DNA of 61,929 nt, from positions 1 to 61,929 of the forward strand of contig JAFVIC010000098.1 in NCBI GenBank assembly GCA_017477935.1. The letters are read 5' to 3'. The translations under genes were made by a program, and so were the position numbers. This stretch comes from Akkermansia sp. (GTDB lineage Bacteria; Verrucomicrobiota; Verrucomicrobiia; Verrucomicrobiales; Akkermansiaceae). Within the stretch, counting starts at the first letter, position 1. Each line of letters begins with the position of its first letter. Below are positions 13,968 through 21,664 of this stretch, piece after piece. The notes below the pieces were generated by a model. That model did no database searches. It had not been told where the DNA came from and was given only the letters and a program-made list of their open reading frames with translations.

Positions 13968-14582
13968 TCAATCGCTGGAAAGTGTAAAAGTGAGGTACCC
14001 GTCCGCGTCTATCCCCACATGCAGCGCCACATAGGCATGTTTGCCGTCTATTGTCACCCAGCAGCCCGCCACGGTAATCTCGCTGCCGCTGGATTGCCTC
14101 ACTTGATCCCATGTCGCGCGCCCACCCAGCAGGTAGCGCAAACCCTTCAGGCGGCCATCCGCCGGGGGCATGTTCAGCACGCCATCCTCAATAAAAGGCG
14201 CGGTTGCCTGCTCATTCGTTTGCACGCCGGCAATCGCACCGGGTACACTGCTGACCGTGCAGCCCGGCGCGGCGGCGGTGGCCTGAGCCATCGGCAAGTA
14301 TATTGTGCCGTTCGCTATAAGCGGCGCGGTAAACTCGCGCGAAATTTTAAGCCCCCCGACCAGGCCGGGGGCAATACGGGGGGAGGTAGCACCGTATTCT
14401 TTTGCCGCCGGCGCCGGCAGGTACCAGGCGTGCCCCGGCTGAGCGTGGCCGCGGTGTGTATGCCCGCCGAGTGTGCCGATTTTCAGCTGCGCGTCACGCA
14501 CGCAGTCCGCCATCGCGTCGAGGTCTGAGAGGGCGAGGGAGCTTTTGCCTGAAAACACAGGCACGGAAACAGGGTTTGCCAT
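13968..14582 (-). CDS. Putative distal tail or receptor-binding protein
   Basis: This 204-residue protein starts MANPVSVPVFSGKS. It is rich in Gly, Ala and short strands (GHTHRGHAQPGHAWYL, APLIANGTIYLPMAQA, APFIEDGVLNMPPADG). The repeated APxIxxGxIxxP pattern resembles tail-fibre knob repeats. HTHRGH is a motif sometimes seen in metal-binding tail tips. The call rests on position near the end of the late operon and on composition. Confidence 0.45.
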   Translation of the reverse strand: MANPVSVPVFSGKSSLALSDLDAMADCVRDAQLKIGTLGGHTHRGHAQPGHAWYLPAPAAKEYGATSPRIAPGLVGGLKISREFTAPLIANGTIYLPMAQATAAAPGCTVSSVPGAIAGVQTNEQATAPFIEDGVLNMPPADGRLKGLRYLLGGRATWDQVRQSSGSEITVAGCWVTIDGKHAYVALHVGIDADGYLTFTLSSD

Positions 14583-14596
14583 ATTCAAAAAAAAGT

Positions 14597-15388
14597 TTAG
14601 CCGTAAATATCGGGATCCCACCCGCCGGGGCCGCTGAGTAAGTAGGTTTCGCTGACCCACACCTCTTTGCCGTGCGCCTCAATGCTCGGCACCAGCTGCA
14701 GCCAGTCACAGCCCGACGGCGTGGAAAAGTTACCGGGTGGATTCGAGACTTTGAAAGCGTTTCCGGTATCAGGGATTCGGCTTGCCTTGTAGCGCGCGGT
14801 CACGGCGATTTGGGGAGCCATGTAATGCGTCTGCCCCTTTCTGATTTTGTTCACCAGGTCCTGATTGCCCACCTCGGCCAGCAACTCCTGCAGGGTGACG
14901 GGGTTCCCGCTTTCATCCTGCGAGACCACATCACTCTCTTTTGTCCCGTCCATCAACAGTTTGAGAGCAGTGAGCGCCTTGCCTTCAAGGTTTTCGTATT
15001 TCGGGTGCGTCAAGAGCGGTTCCTGCACGCAGGTGACTTGCAGGGAATAGGAGGGCGCTTCGCGCGAGCAGCCCGGCAGCAGATAATCCGTGCCGCCACC
15101 GGCGGATTCTGCGCCGGGGGCCTTGATGTACTCGCTCCAGGTGGCTGTCAGCTCGGCAAGAGAGCCATCGGCTGTCCTGGTCAAAGTAGCCGATAAGCGA
15201 GACGTGGCCGAGTAGTCTAGCGCGAGCATTTTCTGCTCAAGCTTGCTCCAGGGGCCGGTCCACCGCTGCTCGAGCGTGTCGCCGGTCGCGACGTAGTTAT
15301 CGGCCTCGCCGGTGGCGGCGGGGCGCTGAATTCGCCGCACCTTCTGCACGCTTTCCACTGTGCTGACATTAAAATCAATGATACCCAT
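14597..15388 (-). CDS. Putative phage tail structural protein
   Basis: This 263-residue protein starts MGIIDFNVSTVESVQKVRR. It is strand-rich (TSRLSATLTRTADGSLAELT, APQIAVTARYKASRIP) and ends in GPGGWDPDIYG. I do not recognise the family. It lies between the tail chaperone frameshift region and the putative receptor-binding gene, so a distal tail part is the best guess. An AT-rich spacer repeat at 15390-15413 precedes it. Confidence 0.45.
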   Translation of the reverse strand: MGIIDFNVSTVESVQKVRRIQRPAATGEADNYVATGDTLEQRWTGPWSKLEQKMLALDYSATSRLSATLTRTADGSLAELTATWSEYIKAPGAESAGGGTDYLLPGCSREAPSYSLQVTCVQEPLLTHPKYENLEGKALTALKLLMDGTKESDVVSQDESGNPVTLQELLAEVGNQDLVNKIRKGQTHYMAPQIAVTARYKASRIPDTGNAFKVSNPPGNFSTPSGCDWLQLVPSIEAHGKEVWVSETYLLSGPGGWDPDIYG

Positions 15389-15398
15389 GATTTGCGGT

Positions 15399-15620
15399 TT
15401 ACGATTTACGATTAAGGAGGGAGGCGAATTTACTGTCGATGTCGGCGCGCTCATCGGCCGAGGCGACTGCCCAGCGCGTTGCGGCACCCTGGTAGAGCAG
15501 GTGAGCGTGGAGAAACATCAGCCCACGCGCGAAGCTCATGCGCCAGATATGGTTTTCGCCCCACCCGGTTGCGCGAGCCAGTAGGTACACCAGCCACACG
15601 CAGGCGGTGGGGCAGGCTAG
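15399..15620 (-). CDS. Tail assembly chaperone -1 frameshift extension (T-like part)
   Basis: This frame is open from the slippery site at 15620-15626 to the stop at 15399. It adds about 73 residues to the 138-residue chaperone if the ribosome slips -1. The extension contains WLVYLLARATGWGENHIW and RMSFARGLMFLHAHLL. Trp-rich sequence of this kind is typical of the second part of tail assembly chaperones such as lambda gpT. Without frameshifting it has no ATG until far into the frame, and the GTG at 15599 is a weak alternative start. Confidence 0.72.
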   Translation of the reverse strand, partial: LACPTACVWLVYLLARATGWGENHIWRMSFARGLMFLHAHLLYQGAATRWAVASADERADIDSKFASLLNRKS

Positions 15621-16033
15621 TTTTTTGAGGGTTCGGCGTGACGGTTATCGGGCAGCACCTCGGCTGCAACGGCGTCGGCCTCGGCGGCGGTTCCGCGCAG
15701 AGCGGCCAGCATGGCGGCAAGCTCGTCGGGGGCGATGGAGGCCGCAAAATCGAGCACTGCGCGCTCGGCGGGCGTCTTGTCCGCTGCCGTGCACTGCAAG
15801 GTGACCTCTCGCACTTCGTCCCAGGGTGCTGCGAGTACCCAAATAGCCTCGGCTGCCTGCATGTCGGTCATGTACAGCTCGGCACCGGTGCCGATGCCGG
15901 CCAAGGGGTGGCCGAGCTTCTGCAACACCAGCATATCGGCGAAGGTGAGCGGTCGCAAGGTGTGACGGCCTATGGTTTTGGGGGCGTCGCCGCGCAGGGC
16001 GATGTCTATTTGTTGGGTGTCTCGGTCTCTCAT
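15617..16033 (-). CDS. Tail assembly chaperone (G-like part)
   Basis: This is a 138-residue protein. It carries IDIALRGDAPKTIGRHTLRP and LTFADMLVLQKLGHPL, the RPLTxxDxxxLxxLG pattern of tail assembly chaperones, followed by helical acidic sequence. Its last codons before TAG read TCA AAA AAC, giving an in-frame A AAA AAC slippery heptamer. The start at 16033 is 21 nt after the CCTGACAA late leader. The chaperone lies downstream of the tape measure gene, while in lambda it lies upstream. Confidence 0.7.
   Translation of the reverse strand: MRDRDTQQIDIALRGDAPKTIGRHTLRPLTFADMLVLQKLGHPLAGIGTGAELYMTDMQAAEAIWVLAAPWDEVREVTLQCTAADKTPAERAVLDFAASIAPDELAAMLAALRGTAAEADAVAAEVLPDNRHAEPSKN
15620..15626 (-). 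promoter_or_regulatory. Programmed -1 frameshift slippery site (A AAA AAC)
   Basis: The heptamer is in the zero-frame register X XXY YYZ and sits directly before the TAG stop (15619-15617). Slippage joins the 138-residue chaperone to the open frame ending at 15399. Tail chaperone genes of many phages use exactly this arrangement. Confidence 0.72.
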
Positions 16034-16062
16034 GGCACCCTTTAGGGGGCGCCATTGTCAGG
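16034..16062 (-). repeat. CCTGACAA late leader, copy before the tail chaperone
   Basis: CCTGACAA (16062-16055) lies 21 nt before the ATG. This copy and the one at 18378-18405 also share GGCGCCC...AAGGGTGC between motif and start. The other three copies precede TerS, the gpW-like gene and the protease gene. Confidence 0.65.
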
Positions 16063-16084
16063 TTTTGCGCTGCCGGCCGACTAA

Positions 16085-17716
16085 TCAGAGCGTGACGGGG
16101 ATAGTGGAGCCGGTGCGCTGTTGGAGCATGGCACTGATGTTATCCATTACGCGCTTTGTTTCCTCGGCGATATTCAAGTGTCGTCGAGCGACATCCAGCT
16201 GTGCGTCGCCTATTCGGACCGAAGTGCCGCCACCACCGACTGCCACACGCGACTGAGCTATCGTAGCCGACTGAGCAGCCGACATCTGCGGCAACTGCAT
16301 GTCTTTTGCCGCCTGGGTAGCTGCCAGGCGGGTGGCCTCTTGCTGCCCCATGCCGGCAGCCATGTACTGCTGTGCCATGGCGTATGCCGACTGCGTAGCG
16401 TCGAAGCGTGCGAGCTGCATGGAGTTGCCGCCCTCGACGATGTGCCGGCGAGCCAGCTCGGTGTGAGCTTGGCGCCTGGCGTCAGCCGCCGAGGCGGAGG
16501 TTTTTTGCAAGATGGCGTAGCGGTCGCGCTGGTAGGCTGCTCGCTTAAAGGTGCTTTCATCCCCCGCGTCAGCGGCGGATTTCTGCACATCGGTCAGGAA
16601 CTTGTTAACCTTGTCCGAATCTTGTATGCTGCCCTTGTAGCCAAGAGAGCGCAGCGCTGCCTGCACCTGCTGCGCCTGCTCGCCGGCCGAGAGCCGGTGA
16701 AAATCGTTTTTGTTTCGGGCCGCTGCTGCTGCCTGCCGCTGCTTGTAAAGTTCATCGTTAAGCTTCTTCGCCACTGCTTCATTTACCGCCGGAGCCTCAT
16801 CGGGGCGGTAACCGGCAGCAAGGTCGCGCATGCGCTGAAACTCCCACGGCTCAGCCACATCGGCAGCCAGCAGCTCAGGCGCCTTGATGATGGGTATGAA
16901 ATTTTCGACCCATTTCTGCACGGATGGCAAGGCCTGTGTGAGGTCGTGAGCCAGGCTTTTAATCACCGGCGAAAACTTATCTCCGATAACCACGGCTACG
17001 TCGTTCAAACTGTCTCGCAGCGTCGATAAAGCACCGTCGAGCGTTGCGGCACTCTTGGCTGTGCCGCCGTGATGAATGCCCCCGGCTCCGGTGGTGGTGG
17101 CGAGTACGTAATCCAGGTCTGCAATGCCGTACTGTTTGGCGGATATGCGCTTTTGAACTTCAGCGGTTGTTAAGCCATCGCGAGCAGCCAGCAGCGCCCG
17201 AACATTTACCGATCGCTGTGCGAGCTGATTAACGCTCTCAGTATCGAGCCCCACGGCGGCCACCTTGCCGTAAACCATGGCAAGGTCTTTTAAGCTGGCA
17301 CCTGTCACAGCGGCGACGTCACCCAACTGCCTGAGCACGACGTTGCTTTTGTCCGCCGCCGTGCCGAAACTGAGCAGCACACCTGCTGCGTCGGCGATTT
17401 CGCTCAGCTCGAACGGGGTGCTTGCGGCGTACTCTCGCAGCTGCGCCATGTACTCGCTCGCTTTCTCCCCAGTGCCGAGCATTGTCTCAAAGCGTACCAG
17501 GTACTTTTCCACCTCGGCGGCAGGCTTTACCAGGGCGTTAAAGGCCCCCACCGATATATTTTTCAGCGTGTGGAGGTGCCCCATGACCGCCTGAACGCCC
17601 ATTGCAAGGTTGGCCCAGTTCATTTTACCAAGCCCGGCAAGCGATTTTCTAACCTTGCCGATTTCCTGCACGACGGCGGAGGCATCGGCACCGATTTTGT
17701 AATTTACATCTGCCAT
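16085..17716 (-). CDS. Tail tape measure protein
   Basis: This 543-residue protein begins with DVNYKIGADASAVVQEIGKV. It continues with a tape measure core: AAEVEKYLVRFETMLGTGEK, STPFELSEIADAAGVLLSFG and DLAMVYGKVAAVGLDTE are typical of the TP901-type N-terminal domain. The C-terminal half is helical with Ala/Gln-rich segments. At 543 residues it is short for this family, which implies a short tail if the usual length scaling holds. It follows the gene at 17901 and a small plus-strand gene, and precedes the tail chaperone. Confidence 0.8.
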   Translation of the reverse strand: MADVNYKIGADASAVVQEIGKVRKSLAGLGKMNWANLAMGVQAVMGHLHTLKNISVGAFNALVKPAAEVEKYLVRFETMLGTGEKASEYMAQLREYAASTPFELSEIADAAGVLLSFGTAADKSNVVLRQLGDVAAVTGASLKDLAMVYGKVAAVGLDTESVNQLAQRSVNVRALLAARDGLTTAEVQKRISAKQYGIADLDYVLATTTGAGGIHHGGTAKSAATLDGALSTLRDSLNDVAVVIGDKFSPVIKSLAHDLTQALPSVQKWVENFIPIIKAPELLAADVAEPWEFQRMRDLAAGYRPDEAPAVNEAVAKKLNDELYKQRQAAAAARNKNDFHRLSAGEQAQQVQAALRSLGYKGSIQDSDKVNKFLTDVQKSAADAGDESTFKRAAYQRDRYAILQKTSASAADARRQAHTELARRHIVEGGNSMQLARFDATQSAYAMAQQYMAAGMGQQEATRLAATQAAKDMQLPQMSAAQSATIAQSRVAVGGGGTSVRIGDAQLDVARRHLNIAEETKRVMDNISAMLQQRTGSTIPVTL

Positions 17717-17723
17717 TTTTTCG

Positions 17724-17751
17724 TTGACTTTTTACGCTTATGTCCTAAAAT
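17724..17751 (+). promoter_or_regulatory. Promoter with embedded TTTACGCTT operator, for the small membrane protein gene
   Basis: TTGACT (17724-17729), a 16-bp spacer and TAAAAT (17746-17751). The spacer contains TTTACGCTTA (17731-17740), which matches 9 of 10 bases of the regulator C operator element, in the same place relative to the promoter as in the regulator C promoter. The ATG follows the -10 box by 6 nt. Confidence 0.65.
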
Positions 17752-17757
17752 ACAAAC

Positions 17758-17904
17758 ATGCCGAACATTAACATGAGACTCGCTCGCGATGGCGCAGTTG
17801 GCGGTTGCCTGACCTGCTACTTTACGGCTTTTCTTTATCTGCTTGTCGGTGTTATCGTTTTCGCGATATTCGGTGCGGCTGTATTTTTGTTTCTGTTCGC
17901 CTAG
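17758..17904 (+). CDS. Small membrane protein encoded against the late operon (lysogenic-conversion candidate)
   Basis: A 48-codon plus-strand gene lies between two minus-strand tail genes. The product has a short polar start (MPNINMRLARDGAVGG) and then one or two membrane segments (LTCYFTAFLYLLVGVIVF, AIFGAAVFLFLF). It has its own strong promoter and ends 4 bp into the 3' end of the gene at 17901. Small membrane morons with their own promoter are often expressed in lysogens and block superinfection or alter the envelope. The role here is inferred. The promoter geometry and embedded operator are the main support. Confidence 0.6.
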   Translation: MPNINMRLARDGAVGGCLTCYFTAFLYLLVGVIVFAIFGAAVFLFLFA

Positions 17905-18377
17905 CCTCCCCGCAGGTGGCGCTTGGCGAGAATTTCCACACGCGCGCTGCAATCCTCGGGAATGAGCGCCCAGCGGCGGCCACTCTGCACGGCGACCATG
18001 GTGCGGCCGCGGAAAATGTAATCCATGAGCCGCTGCCGGTTGCGGAAGGCGGCGATGATGTAGGCGAGCGGGTCGGCGTTGTTCGGATCACTGAGCCAGG
18101 CCTCATTTCTCCACGCCACGAGAACCTGCTGCAAGGTATATCGCCCGTCGGCGGAGGTGGGGGTAAATTTCCAGGTTACGCGGCCCTGCGGGTTTAGGTT
18201 GTCGCTCTCGCTGCCTTTCAGGCGCGTGCAATCCAGCAGCCCGAACCCGAGCGTAGAAAGACAGGCGGCAAGCTCCATATTGTCTACGCGGTCGAGGCCG
18301 CAGGGGTCAATAAAAACGCCGCCGGCAGCACCGAGGGAGTGCAAGGCGGCGGCGGTAGATGTGTCTCTGGTTCTCAT
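17901..18377 (-). CDS. Late phage protein of unknown function
   Basis: This 158-residue protein starts MRTRDTSTAAALHSLGAAGG. It contains LQQVLVAWRNEAWLSDPNNA and AFRNRQRLMDYIFRGRTMVA and ends basic. The ATG at 18377 is preferred over the one at 18398. The leader and first codons then align with those of the chaperone gene (MRDRDT against MRTRDT), sharing the CCTGACAA element 20 nt upstream. It lies between the endolysin gene and the tape measure gene. Confidence 0.5.
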   Translation of the reverse strand: MRTRDTSTAAALHSLGAAGGVFIDPCGLDRVDNMELAACLSTLGFGLLDCTRLKGSESDNLNPQGRVTWKFTPTSADGRYTLQQVLVAWRNEAWLSDPNNADPLAYIIAAFRNRQRLMDYIFRGRTMVAVQSGRRWALIPEDCSARVEILAKRHLRGG

Positions 18378-18405
18378 AGCACCCTTAACGGGCGCCATTG
18401 TCAGG
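18378..18405 (-). repeat. CCTGACAA late leader, copy before the gene at 18377
   Basis: CCTGACAA (18405-18398) lies 20 nt before the ATG. Between them GGCGCCC...AAGGGTGC matches the copy before the tail chaperone. Confidence 0.65.
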
Positions 18406-18407
18406 TT

Positions 18408-18989
18408 TTAATACCCATAAACAATGCCGAGCGCGTCAGCCACAATATTGCCGGCGGCACGCGCAAAGCACCCTGATTTTATAAGGTTACCGAAAAGCTC
18501 GGCCTCTCTCGGGTTGCTGCCGGCAAAGCAAGGCTCGACCATAAAGAAGGGCATGCGCGACTCGCGGAAGGCACTATAACCGCGCTCATCAGGGGCGGCA
18601 CCGATAGGCTTTGCCCCGCGATTCGGCACGCCCAGCAGGTCGGCCAGCCGCTCGCTGAGCAGCGACGCAAAGCGCTTGCCGGTGGCAGATTTGTGCCAGT
18701 AGAGCACCTCGCAGCCCTGCGTGGCGGGGGCGGCAGAATTAAAGTGCCATTCCAGGGCGATGTCTGCGCCGGTGGCATTCGCCGCGCGGGCAGAGTAGCG
18801 GGGGGAGGTGCCCCCGGCATCTGCGCGCTGCGTAAGCTGCACTGAGAGCCCCCGCTCGCGCAGGGACTCAGCCAGCGACGGCAGGTAGGCCCGAGCGAGA
18901 GCCCATTCACCGAAGCCGGCGTAACACCCGGCGCAGCAGGTTGCGCCCTCTTTCTCGCGGGCATGGCCGGGAAGTAGCGCGAGCTTCAT
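18408..18989 (-). CDS. Endolysin, N-acetylmuramoyl-L-alanine amidase (Amidase_3)
   Basis: This 193-residue protein has the zinc-dependent amidase fold. LLPGH near residue 8 supplies the first ligand, DIALEWHFNSA near residue 80 supplies the His in the HxN motif, and FFMVEPCFAGSN near residue 150 supplies the catalytic Glu. It should cut the amide bond between MurNAc and L-Ala at lysis. It has no signal peptide, so it needs a holin. Its start overlaps the stop of the upstream membrane protein by 4 bp, which supports a lysis cassette. Confidence 0.85.
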   Translation of the reverse strand: MKLALLPGHAREKEGATCCAGCYAGFGEWALARAYLPSLAESLRERGLSVQLTQRADAGGTSPRYSARAANATGADIALEWHFNSAAPATQGCEVLYWHKSATGKRFASLLSERLADLLGVPNRGAKPIGAAPDERGYSAFRESRMPFFMVEPCFAGSNPREAELFGNLIKSGCFARAAGNIVADALGIVYGY

Positions 18990-19222
18990 GGGTTTTGCTC
19001 CTGTTTTTTCTCCTGCTTGCGCTCCAGGTACTCGAGCCGGACAGAGTTTTCGTGCACCTCCTGGGCCAGCCTCTCGATGACGGTGACCAGCTGCAGGTTG
19101 GCAGAAGTCTGCGCACGCACCATGTCAATCATGTCAGAGTAGAGCCAGCAGGTTGCCGCCAGCCCCACCATTGCCAACACGGCGCGGGGGTACTCTTGTA
19201 TATAAGTGATAAACTGCTTCAT
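18986..19222 (-). CDS. Holin or i-spanin-like small membrane protein
   Basis: This 78-residue protein has one membrane helix near residues 14-32 (AVLAMVGLAATCWLYSDM) and then a long amphipathic coiled coil ending in KQEKKQEQ. This layout fits an i-spanin or a class III-type holin. It overlaps the endolysin start and the upstream gene stop by 4 bp each. Which lysis function it has cannot be decided from sequence alone. Confidence 0.6.
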   Translation of the reverse strand: MKQFITYIQEYPRAVLAMVGLAATCWLYSDMIDMVRAQTSANLQLVTVIERLAQEVHENSVRLEYLERKQEKKQEQNP

Positions 19223-19431
19223 GGCTCGGGTGAGGCGTTTTCAGTTTGCTGCTCCACAGCCGGCTGCACCTGCGCGCTGCCACCTGCAAACCATGCTACG
19301 GCGGCAGCGATGGCAGCGCCGATCCCCCAAAGCACTCGCTGCCAGCCGGAGGCCTTTTTCGCTTGTGAACTACAGGCTGCGGCAGCCTTGCCAGCAGCGT
19401 CGCCGATAAATTGTTTTTTCTGTGTGTTCAT
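19219..19431 (-). CDS. Small membrane protein of the lysis cassette
   Basis: This 70-residue protein has a basic start, one membrane helix (VLWGIGAAIAAAVAWFAG) and a polar C-terminus. It is a holin candidate with the neighbour at 18986. Overlaps of 4 bp on both sides show tight translational coupling. Confidence 0.55.
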   Translation of the reverse strand: MNTQKKQFIGDAAGKAAAACSSQAKKASGWQRVLWGIGAAIAAAVAWFAGGSAQVQPAVEQQTENASPEP

Positions 19432-19964
19432 AAATAGTATTGGTACGCAAGATTAGCAATAATTTGACCGGACGGCTCACGGCGAACTACAACGCAGCAG
19501 CGCGACCAAGCCAGAATACCCTTTTCGGGCTCGCCGCCAATCCAACACCAATCAGCCGGCCAGCTTAACGTCACCCCCTCGTCGCAGTGAAACCACAGCT
19601 CGACTGTCTGCACGTGTGGCGAGGGCTGTAGTTCAAGCCCGGAAAAATCCGTATCCGCTGTAAGTTTCCCGAAATCCCACACGGCCCCCGCGGCCAGCAT
19701 AAAACGCCCGCCGGGCGGAGTGACTTGCTGATACCGGTGATACCCCTCGCCGATGGGTAGAATGCCCTGCACGTCCTTATACTGGACCGTTGCACAAATT
19801 GCAGTCTCATCGGAGAGCTCGACGCTGTGACCGATGGCCGTGAAGTAATTAGGCGCGCCGGCTACAGCCGAAATCAGCTGCAACCCGGTGGCCGAGTCCG
19901 TGACGGTACACTCGCTGCGAGTGTACACCACGTAAGTCTCATTGGGTGCGGTTATTTTTTTCAT
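19428..19964 (-). CDS. Late phage protein, strand-rich, unknown
   Basis: This 178-residue protein is rich in strands (YVVYTRSECTVTDSATGLQL, VQTVELWFHCDEGVTLSW) and Trp. It lies between the tail protein gene at 19969 and the lysis genes. It may be a minor tail or tail-decorating protein. No family is recognised. Confidence 0.45.
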   Translation of the reverse strand: MKKITAPNETYVVYTRSECTVTDSATGLQLISAVAGAPNYFTAIGHSVELSDETAICATVQYKDVQGILPIGEGYHRYQQVTPPGGRFMLAAGAVWDFGKLTADTDFSGLELQPSPHVQTVELWFHCDEGVTLSWPADWCWIGGEPEKGILAWSRCCVVVRREPSGQIIANLAYQYYL

Positions 19965-19968
19965 TGTT

Positions 19969-20346
19969 TTAAGCAGATGTGCCCCCGAAACCGAGAACGG
20001 TCACGGTGAGGTTAGCCTTGCGGGCGTCCGAATTGCTGTAAGAGTGCGACAATTCCGTGACGATGGAGGTGGTTGCCTCGGGCTGTTCGCACCAGATGTC
20101 GGGTACGGTGTTGGCCAGGGTGAGCGCGGAACCTCCCTTGGCGGTCATGGTTTTACCCAGGGCGATAGCGCCGCCGAGACTGACAGTCATGGATTCATCC
20201 ACGAGGATTTTGCCGCACACGCGGCCACGGTTATCTTTCTGGTCGTACCACTCCGGGGCCCATGAAAACTCAAGAGAGTCTAACAGCAGCCCATCCTCTT
20301 GTGAGGGTATACCATATTCGGGTGTAACTCCAAGTAATTTAGGCAT
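19969..20346 (-). CDS. Putative major tail (tube) protein
   Basis: This 125-residue protein starts MPKLLGVTPEYGIPSQ. It contains LDSLEFSWAPEWYDQKDNRG, KILVDESMTVSLGGAI and LTVTVLGFGGTSA. Strand-rich sequence of this size after a tail-terminator-like gene suggests the tail tube or its substitute. The ATG at 20346 is chosen because the frame upstream consists of an AT-rich spacer repeat (20353-20380) shared with 15390-15413. Confidence 0.45.
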   Translation of the reverse strand: MPKLLGVTPEYGIPSQEDGLLLDSLEFSWAPEWYDQKDNRGRVCGKILVDESMTVSLGGAIALGKTMTAKGGSALTLANTVPDIWCEQPEATTSIVTELSHSYSNSDARKANLTVTVLGFGGTSA

Positions 20347-20392
20347 ATAAAAACGATTTGCAGTTTGTAATTTACGATTTAATCTCAAATTC

Positions 20393-20824
20393 TCAAAATT
20401 GTACGGTGAGCGTAAAACCCACCTGCCCGGTGTAGCCGCCGGTGGTGTCAGGCTCCCATGATAGGGGGCCGTCCACCACCGCGTCGAGCACGAGGTAATC
20501 GTCCGCCGGAGCTTGTACCAGGGCAGAGCAGGCGGCCACCAGTGCGAGCGCGCTTTCCTCCATCCAGGCGTTTATGTCGGCAGGGGTATAGGCGCCCTCG
20601 GGTGGGTAAAAAGTAGCCAACAAGCGGCACGGGTACTGCCAGGTGAAATTCCCTGGCACGAGCTCCCGGGCCTGAGTCTTGGCTGTCTGCAAAACAGCAA
20701 ACGTGAGTTGATTTTCTTTCGGCTCCGCCACGGTGACATAAAGCGCTCTCTTCAGCGGGTTTGAGTCACTGAGTCGAGGGCGCAACAAATCGGCCAGGGC
20801 AAGGAGTATTTTTTCGTTATTCAT
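20393..20824 (-). CDS. Tail terminator-like protein
   Basis: This 143-residue protein resembles tail terminators in size and pattern: an N-terminal helix (ILLALADLLRPRLSDSN), then alternating strands with TWQYPCRLLATFYPP and helix INAWMEESALALVAACSAL, ending in a strand GQVGFTLTVQF. It starts 4 bp inside the upstream head-tail gene. The fold and position support the call, but sequence signatures of this family are weak. Confidence 0.5.
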   Translation of the reverse strand: MNNEKILLALADLLRPRLSDSNPLKRALYVTVAEPKENQLTFAVLQTAKTQARELVPGNFTWQYPCRLLATFYPPEGAYTPADINAWMEESALALVAACSALVQAPADDYLVLDAVVDGPLSWEPDTTGGYTGQVGFTLTVQF

Positions 20825-21663
20825 GACGTTTTGCGTGTCTTTTTACGAAACCAGACGAGTATTTCTTTTTCGACTTTTGCCAGCGCAGAGGCGGCCATGC
20901 GCATGCCGTGGCCGCGGAATTGCGCCTGATGTCTACTTGACTGCCCCTGAGAGTAAGCGGCGCTGTTGGTCACGCTCGCTTCCGCCGTTCCCCGGCCGCG
21001 CAACAAGCGCGCAGAGCCCGGGCGACCGTGCTCCGCGAAGTAGCCGGCCGAGATACCCCTAGGCGCAAAGAAAAAGCGTGCCGCGTGAGCCCACCCTGAC
21101 AAGTAGCGCCCCGCGTGCTTTTGCTGCGCGCGCACAAAAGCGCGCAGAGCGGGCGCGGTGACATAATGCACCCCGCGCGGTTTACGCGCGGCACGCTTGC
21201 GCATGCCACGCGGCGAACCGAACACGCGAAACTCGTAGACGCTCTCGGGTGACACCGTAGACACACTGCCCTTACCCTTGCGCCCCCGGGCAGAACCGAC
21301 GACTACAAAGCCGAAATTACCGCGCCACTCGCGCGGCTTCAGTGGCTTGCCGGTGGCAAGTGACCCAGCCAGCACTGTGCCGTTTTTACGGACAATCGGC
21401 GCGCCGAAAGGTTCAATTTTCGCCGCGTCATCCACCCCGGCAATATCGAGCGCAATTCGCTTTTTCAGGCCGACTATACCGGGCGAATTTTTTTTCAGCG
21501 TGTCCACCATTCGAGCACGGTAGTGCGGCGAGCTCAGTGTGCGCATGACGCCCACCAGCACGCGCCCCCGCAGCATGACAGCCATGCGCGGCAACTCTTT
21601 CGCGGCTGCATCCACACGCGCCATGCGCGCGCTGTCGACTTTTGTCTGAGCTTTTACTTTCAC
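20821..21663 (-). CDS. Head-tail connector/tail completion-like protein with long basic insert
   Basis: This 280-residue protein is very basic (many Arg and Lys; segments such as MRKRAARKPRGVHYVTAP). It starts with a helix-rich part like HK97 gp10-type proteins (ARVDAAAKELPRMAVMLRGR). It is much longer than the usual 120-150 residues, with a basic central region that could contact DNA. The call rests on position between the protein at 21665 and the tail terminator-like gene. Confidence 0.45.
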   Translation of the reverse strand: MKVKAQTKVDSARMARVDAAAKELPRMAVMLRGRVLVGVMRTLSSPHYRARMVDTLKKNSPGIVGLKKRIALDIAGVDDAAKIEPFGAPIVRKNGTVLAGSLATGKPLKPREWRGNFGFVVVGSARGRKGKGSVSTVSPESVYEFRVFGSPRGMRKRAARKPRGVHYVTAPALRAFVRAQQKHAGRYLSGWAHAARFFFAPRGISAGYFAEHGRPGSARLLRGRGTAEASVTNSAAYSQGQSSRHQAQFRGHGMRMAASALAKVEKEILVWFRKKTRKTS

Positions 21664-21664
21664 G

